Positions 26,208 through 34,183 of a DNA stretch of 35,529 nt are shown piece by piece. Numbering within the stretch: position 1 is the stretch's first letter; each line of letters begins with the position of its first letter. The position numbers were made by a program, and so were the translations under genes. The notes below the pieces were generated by a model that saw nothing but the letters and a program-made list of their open reading frames with translations, was not told the DNA's origin and made no database searches. The DNA is from Flavobacterium hercynium (GTDB lineage Bacteria > Bacteroidota > Bacteroidia > Flavobacteriales > Flavobacteriaceae), in the NCBI RefSeq assembly GCF_002217285.1, contig NZ_MUGW01000040.1:1-35529 (forward strand), given 5' to 3'.

Positions 26208-27332
26208 TTATCTTGCATCTTCAACAAATACAGAATTTCCCCATGCATTTTTTGTACCGTCTGTAAGATCTTGCGCCTCTCCATTAATCCATAATTTTGC
26301 GACATGTCTCTCGATGTCATTTTTTTCATACCCTACTACATAAACATTTTTTTTATGTACATATACTGCAGTGGCTAGAGAATGATTTTTGCCATTAGTA
26401 AGATTTTGAGCTTTGTTATTAATCCATAATTTTGCCACTTCTATTCCGTTTATAGTTTCATTACCAGCAATGTAAACATTGCCTTTACTAACAAATATTG
26501 ATCTTGCAAAAGTATTATTGCTGCTGTCAGAAATATTTTGAACTTTGCCATCTATCCATAATTTTGCTATATACTTATCATTTTCTATTTCATATCCTGC
26601 AGCATAAACAATACCGTTCTCAACATATACGGAGAGTGCAAACGCACTATGATGCCCATCGGTTAAATTTTGTGCTTTCCCATTTTTCCAAATTTTTGCG
26701 ACATTCTTATTATTGTAACGCTGTTCATCTCTATCTCCACTTCGTTCATTACCACAAATGAAAACATCTCCCTTGTAAATAAACATCGAAGATGCATCTA
26801 CCCAATTTTTACTTTTAATCACATCTGTTGAAATTCCGTTTTTCCAAACTTTGATGATATAATTAGTTAAGTCATATCTGGCTCCTAAAACATAAACATT
26901 ATTATCTTCTATGCGCACTGAACTTGTGTAACCGTTTTTTATTCCATCTGTCAGTTTTTGTGTTTTTCCATTTTTCCACATAGTACTCACATGTTTTTCA
27001 TGAGGTAAAATATTACCTACTACATAAACATCTTGGTTTTTGACCACTACATCATTAGCATCTGAATAAAACTCGCTATTTTCTAATGGAAGATCTTTTC
27101 CGTTTTTCCATAATTTTGCAACGTGTTTTATGCCAACTTCATCGGACATTTCTTCGATTGAACTCTCAAATTTACTATCGTTATACTCATATCCTGCAAC
27201 ATAAATGTTTACATCTTTTGTGTTGTTTTTTGGACTAACAAGCGATTTGTTTGTCTTACATGCTGAAAACAATACGATGATTGAAAGAGCAATTATTATT
27301 TGATTGGAGTATTTTTTTAAATTTGATTTCAT
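26208..27332 (-). CDS. Lipoprotein with seven-repeat beta-propeller-like domain
   Basis: The 374-residue protein has a type II signal peptide with acylated Cys at residue 25 (LFSAC). The mature part is seven consecutive repeats of about 43-60 residues. Each opens V-Y-V-x-G-Y/N and has a central V-A-K-L-W-x-N-G-K-A-Q-x-L-T-D-G block and an S-V-x-V strand at the end. Seven units fit one complete seven-bladed propeller, so the gene is probably full length. Location: outer membrane or periplasm. Ligand and function are unknown. It follows the DinB gene closely; the leader contains a tandem duplication of about 16 bases (27343-27375). Confidence 0.8.
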   Translation of the reverse strand: MKSNLKKYSNQIIIALSIIVLFSACKTNKSLVSPKNNTKDVNIYVAGYEYNDSKFESSIEEMSDEVGIKHVAKLWKNGKDLPLENSEFYSDANDVVVKNQDVYVVGNILPHEKHVSTMWKNGKTQKLTDGIKNGYTSSVRIEDNNVYVLGARYDLTNYIIKVWKNGISTDVIKSKNWVDASSMFIYKGDVFICGNERSGDRDEQRYNNKNVAKIWKNGKAQNLTDGHHSAFALSVYVENGIVYAAGYEIENDKYIAKLWIDGKVQNISDSSNNTFARSIFVSKGNVYIAGNETINGIEVAKLWINNKAQNLTNGKNHSLATAVYVHKKNVYVVGYEKNDIERHVAKLWINGEAQDLTDGTKNAWGNSVFVEDAR

Positions 27333-27342
27333 CTATTTTATT

Positions 27343-27375
27343 GGTTATATTTTATTGGTTATATTTTATTTTTAG
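27343..27375. repeat. Tandem duplication of about 16 bp
   Basis: TTTATTGGTTATATT occurs twice in direct succession, spanning the end of the DinB gene and the leader of the lipoprotein gene. It may be a recent slippage event. Confidence 0.6.
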
Positions 27376-27910
27376 CAACTTGTATTCGGTCTATTTGGTT
27401 TAGATGTCTAATAATGTGGTTGATGAAAAAATGAAAAGTGTCGCCCAATCTTAGCTTAATGAGACTTGAAATAGAAGTTTTAATTTTTACTTTATTTAAA
27501 CTTACATTTCTGGATCGATTTAACAAGTCCAGAAGTTTGATTTGTTGGTTTATAAAGCGATCAATTACCGATTTGTCTAGTTGGGCATTCAATGGATTTT
27601 TGTCTTTAAAAGTTTTCATTTTATTTAGCTTTTCTTTCGGTAACATACTTTTTGCAAAGTAATTCCCTAAAACACCGCTTTTAAATTCAAGGTCAGTTTT
27701 AGTAGTTGAATTTTTTATTTCATTTTCTATTTGCGGCAAATAAAAGTCGCCATATAAATTCAAATGTTCCAAACATTCCAAAATGCTCCACGAAATTTCG
27801 TTTTCTTTCCACGTTAACGTATTCAAGTCATAACTTTGTAGTTTTTCTGCTTGGTTTATAATTTGTCTTGATTGCTCTAAAAGCATTTGGATTAATTTTT
27901 CTGATTGCAT
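27359..27910 (-). CDS. DinB family protein
   Basis: A 183-residue four-helix-bundle protein of the DinB/YfiT superfamily. The first metal-ligand-type His is in SILECLEHLNLYG, and the last in TFHFFINHIIRHLNQIDRI, which has the H-x-x-x-H arrangement. Members are metal-dependent transferases, often thiol-linked, with mostly unknown substrates. It is 56 bases downstream of the Crp/Fnr gene in the same direction. Confidence 0.85.
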   Translation of the reverse strand: MQSEKLIQMLLEQSRQIINQAEKLQSYDLNTLTWKENEISWSILECLEHLNLYGDFYLPQIENEIKNSTTKTDLEFKSGVLGNYFAKSMLPKEKLNKMKTFKDKNPLNAQLDKSVIDRFINQQIKLLDLLNRSRNVSLNKVKIKTSISSLIKLRLGDTFHFFINHIIRHLNQIDRIQVAKNKI

Positions 27911-27966
27911 GATTTAGATTTTTATTCAAAATTGCAAAAAGTATTATTTATAAACCTTGATCGAAA

Positions 27967-28473
27967 TCAAGACTTTTTTAGTCGTGATAAAGTTTCGGGA
28001 CTCATTCTTAAATAATTAGCAATATGCCTGTTTGGAATTTCCTGAAAAAGTTGCGGGCTTCTTTTTAAAACTCTTTCATACCTTTCTTTTGGTGAATTTG
28101 TCAGGATATCAATTTCACGTTCCATTTGCTGAATTACCAAATTTTCTAAAATTTTTATCCATAGATTTCTATTGCTTTCTGTTTCTAAAAATTTGTCTAT
28201 TTGTTGTTTGCTTACAACTCTTACAACCGTTTTTTTTATCGCTTGAATAAATAAGTCTGAAGGTTTGCCTGTCAAAAAAGAGTCTAAGGAAACAATTAAA
28301 TTTTCTCTGTAACCAAATCTGATTGTTTGTTCTTGATATTCGTCTAAAACAAAAATCCGCACACTTCCACTTTCTACATAATACAAATTGGTATCAATGC
28401 TGCCTTTCACTTTTAGAAATTCGTTTCTGTCGATGATTATTGTATTTTCCGAAAGTGCAATGATTTCTTCCAT
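27967..28473 (-). CDS. Crp/Fnr family transcriptional regulator
   Basis: A 168-residue regulator, short for the family. The N-terminal cyclic-nucleotide-binding-like domain contains LYYVESGSVRIF. The C-terminus has the helix-turn-helix RHIANYLRMSPETLSRLK, ending directly after the recognition helix. Its start codon touches the stop codon of the upstream 407-residue gene (28474), so they are co-transcribed and probably translationally coupled. DinB and the propeller gene follow. Confidence 0.9.
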   Translation of the reverse strand: MEEIIALSENTIIIDRNEFLKVKGSIDTNLYYVESGSVRIFVLDEYQEQTIRFGYRENLIVSLDSFLTGKPSDLFIQAIKKTVVRVVSKQQIDKFLETESNRNLWIKILENLVIQQMEREIDILTNSPKERYERVLKRSPQLFQEIPNRHIANYLRMSPETLSRLKKS

Positions 28474-29697
28474 TTAATATTTTGTTGTAGGTTTCGGCGT
28501 GCTTGCAGTCGAACGCTTGATAGTACTTTTAGCGTTAGTTTTTTGTTTCAAAATATACAATCCCGCATTTTTTATAATAGGATCAACAATTCCCGTGCTA
28601 TCGTTCATATAGCCGCCAATATTAATAGTATAATCTAAAAAAGCCACTTTTGATTTTGTTCTCAAATGCTTGGGTAATTCATATAAATATAAATCGTTCT
28701 TACATTTAGAATCCTTAAAATATTTTATTGCTTTCTCTTTGAAAAATAATTTTTCGTTGTTATAAGTAATTTGATAATACGCCGTGTTAATAAACGATGG
28801 AGAAACCCAATCTGGAAGGTTAAAGTAACCTCCTGTCAAATAATACTCGTCTTTTTTGCGGGAAAGCAACTCAATTGAATTTGAACTTTGGTAATCAAAC
28901 TTTTGCTCCTTTAACAGTTGTGAAGTATACATTTTTAGATAATCATCATCTATTTTTTCACCAATCTGTTTTGTAGAATAAATTCCGCTTTTTGGATCTT
29001 TTAATACAATTAATTTTTTATCCGCGAATTTTGCTGGGAAATTTAAAAAATCAATCTGACCTATGGTATCATTTTCCACTAGACTACTTCCAGAATGCGT
29101 AAATCTGTAATCGCCTTTTTGCGAGAATAACAAAATCCAATTATTTTTTATTTTAAAATACATCGGATAATTCTGTGCCCGATAATCAAAATTCCTATCA
29201 GTATCATAAACGACCATTTCGGCGTCATTGTAATATTTTTCAAAAAGTATTTTAAAATCGGTATTTTCAATTTCGTTTTTAGAATTTAGGATTTGCGAAA
29301 ACTTAGTATAAACTAGTTTATTTCCTGAAAAATCATACACTCCATTTTCTGCAAATACATACGGTATAAAATTTGCGAAATCAAATACAGAAGTATATTT
29401 TTCTTTTTCTAAATCATCTGATATAATGATGTTCCCTAAATAATTATATTTTGTTAGACCTTTATCATTAGAAACGTAATAATCATTCTTTAGACTATCA
29501 TATAATATTGGAAAAGAACCAATCAAGGGTACAATTTCATAACTTTTAGATTGCGGTTTTTCTATCAGGCTTTTAAAATTCTTATAACTTTTTGGCTTAA
29601 AAAAATCATTTGTAGATATATTTTGGGTTGTGCATCTGTCTAAAAACAATAACATCAAAAGAGTAGTAATAATCAAAGAATAAATAATTTTTTTCAT
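28474..29697 (-). CDS. Hypothetical exported protein
   Basis: A 407-residue protein with an N-terminal hydrophobic segment (about 4-19) followed by Cys 22 in LDRC, which is a poor lipobox. Anchored or secreted is likely, but the mode is unsure. The mature part has repeated beta-type segments (for example YDSLKNDYYVSNDKGLTKYN and YDFSGNKLVY), which could be a propeller-like or WG-repeat-like fold; no family is recognised with confidence. It is the first gene of a four-gene minus-strand run (exported protein, Crp/Fnr, DinB, propeller lipoprotein). TACTTTTG (29724-29731, minus strand) is a -7 candidate. Confidence 0.6.
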   Translation of the reverse strand: MKKIIYSLIITTLLMLLFLDRCTTQNISTNDFFKPKSYKNFKSLIEKPQSKSYEIVPLIGSFPILYDSLKNDYYVSNDKGLTKYNYLGNIIISDDLEKEKYTSVFDFANFIPYVFAENGVYDFSGNKLVYTKFSQILNSKNEIENTDFKILFEKYYNDAEMVVYDTDRNFDYRAQNYPMYFKIKNNWILLFSQKGDYRFTHSGSSLVENDTIGQIDFLNFPAKFADKKLIVLKDPKSGIYSTKQIGEKIDDDYLKMYTSQLLKEQKFDYQSSNSIELLSRKKDEYYLTGGYFNLPDWVSPSFINTAYYQITYNNEKLFFKEKAIKYFKDSKCKNDLYLYELPKHLRTKSKVAFLDYTINIGGYMNDSTGIVDPIIKNAGLYILKQKTNAKSTIKRSTASTPKPTTKY

Positions 29698-29723
29698 GTA
29701 CTTATAATACCAGGAGTTTTAAA

Positions 29724-29731
29724 CAAAAGTA
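29724..29731 (-). promoter_or_regulatory. Candidate -7 element of the 28474-29697 operon
   Basis: The minus strand reads TACTTTTG 26 bases before the start, matching TAnnTTTG. There is no clear TTG at the -33 position. Confidence 0.35.
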
Positions 29732-29775
29732 TACTTTTTCTGATAAGATTTTTTGCTTAATTCCTAACTTTTATA

Positions 29776-29851
29776 CCTAACAGGTCTTCAAGACCTGTTA
29801 GGAAATACCGTTAAGATGCGTTATCCTAACAGGTTTTTGAAACCTGTTAGG
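29776..29851. repeat. Composite repeat: two 27-bp palindromes, 22-bp spacer (copies E and F)
   Basis: Palindromes at 29776-29802 and 29825-29851 are separated by 22 bases ending AAGATGCGTTAT. Palindrome length, spacer length and spacer end are the same as at 19664-19739. The gap 29698-30481 holds only repeats, remnants and hairpins, and no intact gene. Confidence 0.85.
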
Positions 29852-29897
29852 TATCTAAGGAATTCAAACCAAATATGGTAATAATAAGAATAAGAAG

Positions 29898-29962
29898 AAA
29901 ATCTGTGTAAATCCGCGTTTTCGCAGAGCGAATCAGCATAATCCGCGTATCATAAGAAAGCA
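29898..29962. repeat. Dispersed repeat of about 65 bp, copy 2
   Basis: Diverged copy of 23661-23726, sharing TTTTCGCAGAGCGAATC and CATAAGAAAGC in the same order. Confidence 0.7.
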
Positions 29963-29995
29963 AATTAATATTTTTGCCTAATCCTCAACTTTTGA

Positions 29996-30088
29996 TCATG
30001 ATCCTATTCTATCTTCTAAATTAGAAGTAAAGCCAATGTAAAATTTGTTTTTGCTTTCGCTAAATAGGATGTAAACAGTGAAATTCAT
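29996..30088 (-). pseudogene. GIY-YIG gene remnant (5' end only)
   Basis: From the ATG at 30086-30088 the minus strand encodes MNFTVYILFSESKNKFYIGF then TSNLEDRI before diverging and stopping at 29996. This is the first 28 residues of the GIY-YIG protein seen at the right window edge, including the YIL...YIG core. The remaining part is missing. Confidence 0.8.
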
Positions 30089-30105
30089 AAAATAGATATA
30101 AAGCA

Positions 30106-30156
30106 AAAAACTCCAAAATCAAATGACTTTGGAGTTTTTGGAATTTTGTGGGCGAT
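30106..30156. repeat. Hairpin terminator plus tRNA 3'-end scar
   Basis: A 12-bp stem AAAAACTCCAAA (30106-30117 with 30128-30139) is followed by GTGGGCGAT (30148-30156). These nine bases equal the acceptor 3' end of the tRNA-like sequence at 35226-35234. An identical hairpin occurs at 34444-34477. Confidence 0.6.
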
Positions 30157-30255
30157 ATGTATCTGTTTTTAAACCATTTTTTACACGATTTGAAGAAATT
30201 AAACATTACAAAATAATACATTATAATGTTTTGTATGCTTATCAACTCACTAGAC

Positions 30256-30290
30256 AAGCTTCGGAGAAATCTGAAGCTTTTCTTGTTTTT
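30256..30290 (+). terminator. Hairpin with T run
   Basis: AAGCTTC (30256-30262) pairs with GAAGCTT (30273-30279), followed by a T-rich run. There is no intact gene directly upstream, so it may be left from a lost gene. Confidence 0.5.
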
Positions 30291-30481
30291 TTTCTTCTTA
30301 TCAATAAACATTTACACTATTTATTGATACAGATAGATTTCTAAATATATCTTTTCATCATTTCTAAATATAAAAAGGTTAAACTACTATCTGGAATATT
30401 TATTTCTGTAATAAATTAATTATATATTAGCCCTTAAAACGCAGACTTGTAACTTAAGCTAAAGAAGAAAATACATAAACA

Positions 30482-31711
30482 ATGATAGCATTACCCGGCG
30501 AAAACATAATCTCTAAAGACAAAAATATTCTTATTGTTTTAGAAAAAAATACTAGCTCAAACTTAGAGCTTAACAACCTGATTGAAAAATTTTGTGGAAT
30601 CGTAGTAAATGATTTTTCTGAAATTAAAACTTCATTAGCTGACAAAATAATTTATGTGTGCGGAGATATTGATCAACTTGACAACAACGACCATACTTTT
30701 TATGTAATCAAAGAATTATCTACAAATTACCAGAATTATAAAGATAATAATTTACAATTTACAACTTTAGGAGAAGTTCCGCTTCTTATCAGTAATGTAG
30801 GGATCTACTATAGAAATATGTTTGGTGACAGTGATTTTTTTAATGCAATTAAATCTGAACATTTATTTCAGGAATTAACAGAATCAAACAAAGAATCGAA
30901 GGCTTTAAGAAAAGGTATTTATTTAACAGAAATTGAGAAAGAGGAAAAAGATGATTCAGAACTGCTTCATTTTCGCCTTTTAAGATGTTCAAGTAATTTT
31001 ACCGGGCCAACAGACAACTTTAGAAAAACGGATCAAATTATTGTAAATACTTTAAATAATGCAATTAAATATACTTTTGAAAAAGAAACAAAAGTTAATC
31101 ATGTTCTAGCTCAAATTTATGAGAATAAAATAAAAAGTGATGACAATGCAAAAGAGGTTAAGTCTAAAATAAAAGCACATTCTGACAAAACAAAGGATAT
31201 GTCCAAAGATGGCATTATTGCTTTCTGTACATTCTATGATAAATCCAATTTTGACCACTTGACACAATCAAAAGAAGATCGATACGATTGGTTTTACAAA
31301 AAAGCAAGCGGACTAACAAAACTTCATTTTAAATTAAAAAATACTGTATCTGATCTAGATTTAGAAAAGGAATTCAGTGTTACTTTGTATCCAAATTCAG
31401 CTTTTTTAATACCTCTTTCTACCAATAGATTATACACTCATGAAATTAAGCCTTCTGTCTTAAATGTAGATCAAATTCCAATTAGAATGGGTTATGTTGC
31501 GCGCTGCTCAAATTTAGAAGCTGTTTATATGAATGACCAAACCTATATTAAAGAAAATAACAGTTTTATTAAACTTGAACAAATGACTTCAGATACAATG
31601 ATTGAGCTCAGGAATTCATATTACGAAGAAAATATCAGCGAAAAGAAAATAGAATATGGAAAAATTCATTTTAGTATGAACTCTGGTGATTACGAAAAAC
31701 CAATATTTTAA
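30482..31711 (+). CDS. AlkB-like Fe(II)/2-oxoglutarate oxygenase, long paralogue
   Basis: The 409-residue protein has an N-terminal region of about 145 residues with no recognised domain, then a double-stranded beta-helix oxygenase domain. The facial triad is visible as H233-x-D235 (KAHSDKT) and H320 (LYTHEI). The 2-oxoglutarate/substrate arginines are R335 and R341, spaced R-x5-R as in AlkB. The preceding VLAQIYENK strand corresponds to the AlkB strand before HxD. A C-terminal extension (about 347-409) ends SGDYEKPI and is shared with the next protein. It is the first gene of a three-gene operon, 15 bases before the next. Oxygenase fold: fairly sure. Nucleic acid as substrate: inferred. Confidence 0.7.
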   Translation: MIALPGENIISKDKNILIVLEKNTSSNLELNNLIEKFCGIVVNDFSEIKTSLADKIIYVCGDIDQLDNNDHTFYVIKELSTNYQNYKDNNLQFTTLGEVPLLISNVGIYYRNMFGDSDFFNAIKSEHLFQELTESNKESKALRKGIYLTEIEKEEKDDSELLHFRLLRCSSNFTGPTDNFRKTDQIIVNTLNNAIKYTFEKETKVNHVLAQIYENKIKSDDNAKEVKSKIKAHSDKTKDMSKDGIIAFCTFYDKSNFDHLTQSKEDRYDWFYKKASGLTKLHFKLKNTVSDLDLEKEFSVTLYPNSAFLIPLSTNRLYTHEIKPSVLNVDQIPIRMGYVARCSNLEAVYMNDQTYIKENNSFIKLEQMTSDTMIELRNSYYEENISEKKIEYGKIHFSMNSGDYEKPIF

Positions 31712-31726
31712 TCTGAGAAATAAATA

Positions 31727-32524
31727 ATGGACAATTTAGGCTTTTATAAAATTACACTCCCCTTCGAAAAAAACTTTTTTGGGGAATTATCAAATTCAGT
31801 AACTTTTGAGACTATCACTAAGGGTAGAATTGGTAATAATTTAGTTCATATATCGGATCATAATGTTCCAATCACAAGAACAACCAGTGTTTATAATATT
31901 CCAGCTCATGATTTTTCTCATTTACACCATCAAATTATAGCGTCTCTAAATACTGAAATACAAAACAATTCAGTTGAAAATTTACAATTGGCAGATTTTA
32001 ATAATGCACTTATAGAAATTTATGACTGTAATTATTCTAAAATGAATTATCACTCAGATCAATCTTTAGATTTAGAAGCTGGTTCTTTTATTGGTTTATT
32101 TTCATGCTATGAATATCCTGAAAAATTAATAGAAAAGAACATCCGTAAACTAAAAATTAAAGATAAAGTCAGTAATGAAGAATTCGAAATTCCGCTAACA
32201 CATAATTCTATCATCTTATTTTCATTAGCAACCAATGAAAAATTTCTTCATAAAATTATACTGGAATCTACTTTAAGTAAAAAGAAACTTGAAGCTGATA
32301 ATAGATGGCTTGGAATTACTTTTAGAAAATCAAAAACATTTATACATTTTAAAGATAATTTACCGTATTTATCTAATGGAAAATTATTAACATTAGCCGA
32401 TGAGAATCAAAAAAAGGAATTTTATACTTTAAGAGGACAAGAAAATAACAATTTAAATTTTGTTTATCCGATATTATCATACACGTTAAGTACCGGTGAT
32501 ACAATGAAACCAATAGGATTATGA
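31727..32524 (+). CDS. AlkB-like Fe(II)/2-oxoglutarate oxygenase, short paralogue
   Basis: The 265-residue protein is a close structural match to AlkB. ALIEIYDCNYSKMNYHSDQ provides H109-x-D111, the distal His is H175 (KFLHKII), and RWLGITFR supplies R200 at the RxNxTFR end, with R193 shifted by one. The C-terminal region ends TGDTMKPIG, like the upstream paralogue, and aligns with it over about 60 residues. It lacks that protein's 145-residue N-terminal region. Its stop overlaps the start of the EndoV-like gene by four bases (ATGA). AlkB proteins remove alkyl groups from, or hydroxylate, bases in DNA or RNA. The target here is unknown. Confidence 0.75.
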   Translation: MDNLGFYKITLPFEKNFFGELSNSVTFETITKGRIGNNLVHISDHNVPITRTTSVYNIPAHDFSHLHHQIIASLNTEIQNNSVENLQLADFNNALIEIYDCNYSKMNYHSDQSLDLEAGSFIGLFSCYEYPEKLIEKNIRKLKIKDKVSNEEFEIPLTHNSIILFSLATNEKFLHKIILESTLSKKKLEADNRWLGITFRKSKTFIHFKDNLPYLSNGKLLTLADENQKKEFYTLRGQENNNLNFVYPILSYTLSTGDTMKPIGL

Positions 32525-33039
32525 TAGAGAACTTTGTGCTTTTGGCATTCGATACTTATTATTTTGACGGAAAGGCAAAAACTGTTTGTATTGAATTTAA
32601 TAAATGGAATGATAGTAATGATTATAAAGTACATTCAGAAATAATTGATAATATTGAAGAGTATATTCCAGGAGAATTTTATCGAAGAGAATTACCTTGT
32701 ATTTTAAGTCTTTTGGAAAAGATGAAGTTAAAAAATATTGACGCTATTATTGTCGATGGGTATATTTATTTGGATGATGATAAAAAATATGGTTTAGGAG
32801 GACATTTGTATGAAAAATTAAACCAGAAGATTCCAATTATTGGCGTGGCCAAAACTAATTTTGCATCACTAAATAAGGACAAAAAAAGTTTATTTAGGGG
32901 TGATAGTAAAAAACCACTTTTTATCACTGCAATCGGGATTGATTTAGACGATGCATTTGAAAAAGTCAAAAGTATGGCTGGTGAATTTAGATTTCCTGCC
33001 TTATTAAAAGAATTAGACAGGTTAACAAAAGAAATATAA
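32521..33039 (+). CDS. Endonuclease V-like protein (short variant)
   Basis: The 172-residue protein follows the endonuclease V core: D11 (LAFDTYY), the wedge-like EYIPG, E57 (YRRELPCIL), D79 (IIVDGYIYL), GLGGHLY, and IGVAKTNF with K111. Classical enzymes of about 220 residues cut DNA or RNA near inosine. The late His of their G-H motif is not seen here (AIGIDLDDA instead), and the protein is shorter, so activity may differ. I recall such short variants annotated as endonuclease V in flavobacteria. It overlaps the preceding oxygenase gene by 4 bases, indicating translational coupling. Confidence 0.8.
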   Translation: MIENFVLLAFDTYYFDGKAKTVCIEFNKWNDSNDYKVHSEIIDNIEEYIPGEFYRRELPCILSLLEKMKLKNIDAIIVDGYIYLDDDKKYGLGGHLYEKLNQKIPIIGVAKTNFASLNKDKKSLFRGDSKKPLFITAIGIDLDDAFEKVKSMAGEFRFPALLKELDRLTKEI

Positions 33040-33116
33040 ATAAATCATTCACAAACAACTTTATAATAATCCTCAAAAATTTGGTTAGATATTTTAATTC
33101 ACTTTTTTGAACAATA

Positions 33117-33183
33117 AAACTCCTTAATTTCTTAAGGAGTTTGTTGATGGAGTGTCAGGGACGGCAATCGAACACTTGACACT
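33117..33183. repeat. Hairpin terminator plus decayed tRNA-like 3' end
   Basis: The stem 33117-33127/33132-33142 and its flanks from about 33103 match 35178-35225 almost base for base. What follows (CAATCGAACACTTGACAC) lines up with the T-arm of the tRNA-like sequence at 35241-35262 but is degraded. AGTGTCA (33151-33157) and TGACACT (33177-33183) form a further inverted repeat. It also serves as terminator of the oxygenase/EndoV operon. I see nothing else in 33184-33378. Confidence 0.65.
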
Positions 33184-33378
33184 AATTTTGGTATTTTTAG
33201 GAAATATAAATGCAGTATTTGGTTAAAATAAGGCAGGACATTAACTTGTTGCTTGTAACTGGCAGTAGTGGATCAAAGCGGATTGGGTTCTCCGCTAAGA
33301 GAAAATTTCTTCATGAAAATGAAATGTCAATTTATATAAATCTCCTCAATGCAGTTAGCGGTTGTTAGCGGTAGTTGT

Positions 33379-33588
33379 TTACTTATCGTTAATATATTCT
33401 AAAATGTCAGCTGGTTGGCAGTCCAAAGCTTTACAAATAGCTTCCAAGGTGCTAAAGCGGATTGCCTTTGCTTTTCCAGTCTTTAGTATTGAGAGATTAG
33501 ATAATGTCAAGTCAACTCTTTCAGAAAGTTCATTCAGAGAAATTTTTCGTTTCGCCATCATTACATCTAAGTTTACAATTATTGGCAT
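33379..33588 (-). CDS. Small XRE/YozG-type HTH regulator
   Basis: A 69-residue protein that is nearly all helix-turn-helix: MAKRKISLNELSERVDLTLS then LSILKTGKAKAIRFSTLEAICKALDCQPADIL. This is the small Cro/C1-type regulator that commonly accompanies DUF2975 membrane proteins in Firmicutes and Bacteroidota. It begins 3 bases after the DUF2975 stop, so the two form an operon. Confidence 0.9.
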   Translation of the reverse strand: MPIIVNLDVMMAKRKISLNELSERVDLTLSNLSILKTGKAKAIRFSTLEAICKALDCQPADILEYINDK

Positions 33589-33591
33589 AGC

Positions 33592-34128
33592 TTATATTGT
33601 TAAGTCGTTATCGTTTTGGATTTCAACTCCCTTTTGAAAAATTGTCGCAATAATATAGACTACGGCTGCCATCAATATAAAGGCTTGATTGTCTACCCAA
33701 AACTCGTTTAAGCTGTTGATAACATAACCATTATGCTGTAGGTCTTTAGCTGTTTTTCGTGCTATATAACTTAATATTCCAATGGATACAGTAAAATAAC
33801 TAATATATGAAATTTGTCTTGCAACAAAACTGGTGAAAGGTTTTGACAAATCAATTTTGTGCATCAGTTTAATAACTGTGTAAAATAGGAAAGCTTTTAA
33901 AATTGAAATGATTAGCACAAAGCTATAAATACCGAAAAATGCTAATTTACTGTCATTATACATTTCACTTAAGTCTAATTTTTGATAAAGATTTTGGACA
34001 AACTCAGGATTATACAAACTGACGAAAAAATTTACGATCAAGCCTCCCGCTTCAATACATAAACCAACGAAAATAAGCCAAGCCACAATATATAAGCCCC
34101 AAAATACGAAGTTGTTTGTTTTTGACAT
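33592..34128 (-). CDS. DUF2975 membrane protein
   Basis: A 178-residue protein with four membrane helices (about 8-35, 60-85, 105-125 and 145-165). It has the DUF2975 hallmark of a KLMHKIDLSKPFTSFVARQI segment before the third helix. The family is always small, and its function is unknown; it is typically paired with the HTH protein that follows here. A strong promoter lies upstream (34154-34183). Confidence 0.85.
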   Translation of the reverse strand: MSKTNNFVFWGLYIVAWLIFVGLCIEAGGLIVNFFVSLYNPEFVQNLYQKLDLSEMYNDSKLAFFGIYSFVLIISILKAFLFYTVIKLMHKIDLSKPFTSFVARQISYISYFTVSIGILSYIARKTAKDLQHNGYVINSLNEFWVDNQAFILMAAVVYIIATIFQKGVEIQNDNDLTI

Positions 34129-34153
34129 AATTATTTAAATTAAAGTTATATGT

Positions 34154-34183
34154 CAAAAATAATAAAAATTTATTGATAAACAA
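34154..34183 (-). promoter_or_regulatory. Bacteroidota-type promoter of the DUF2975/HTH operon
   Basis: The minus strand reads TTG (34181-34183), 19 bases, then TATTTTTG (34154-34161), 25 bases before the start codon. The spacing and -7 sequence match the consensus. Confidence 0.65.

Noticed and set aside
30256..30290. Decayed tRNA anticodon arm
   Set aside because: It resembles the tRNA-like anticodon region only over a few bases; a simple terminator hairpin explains it better.
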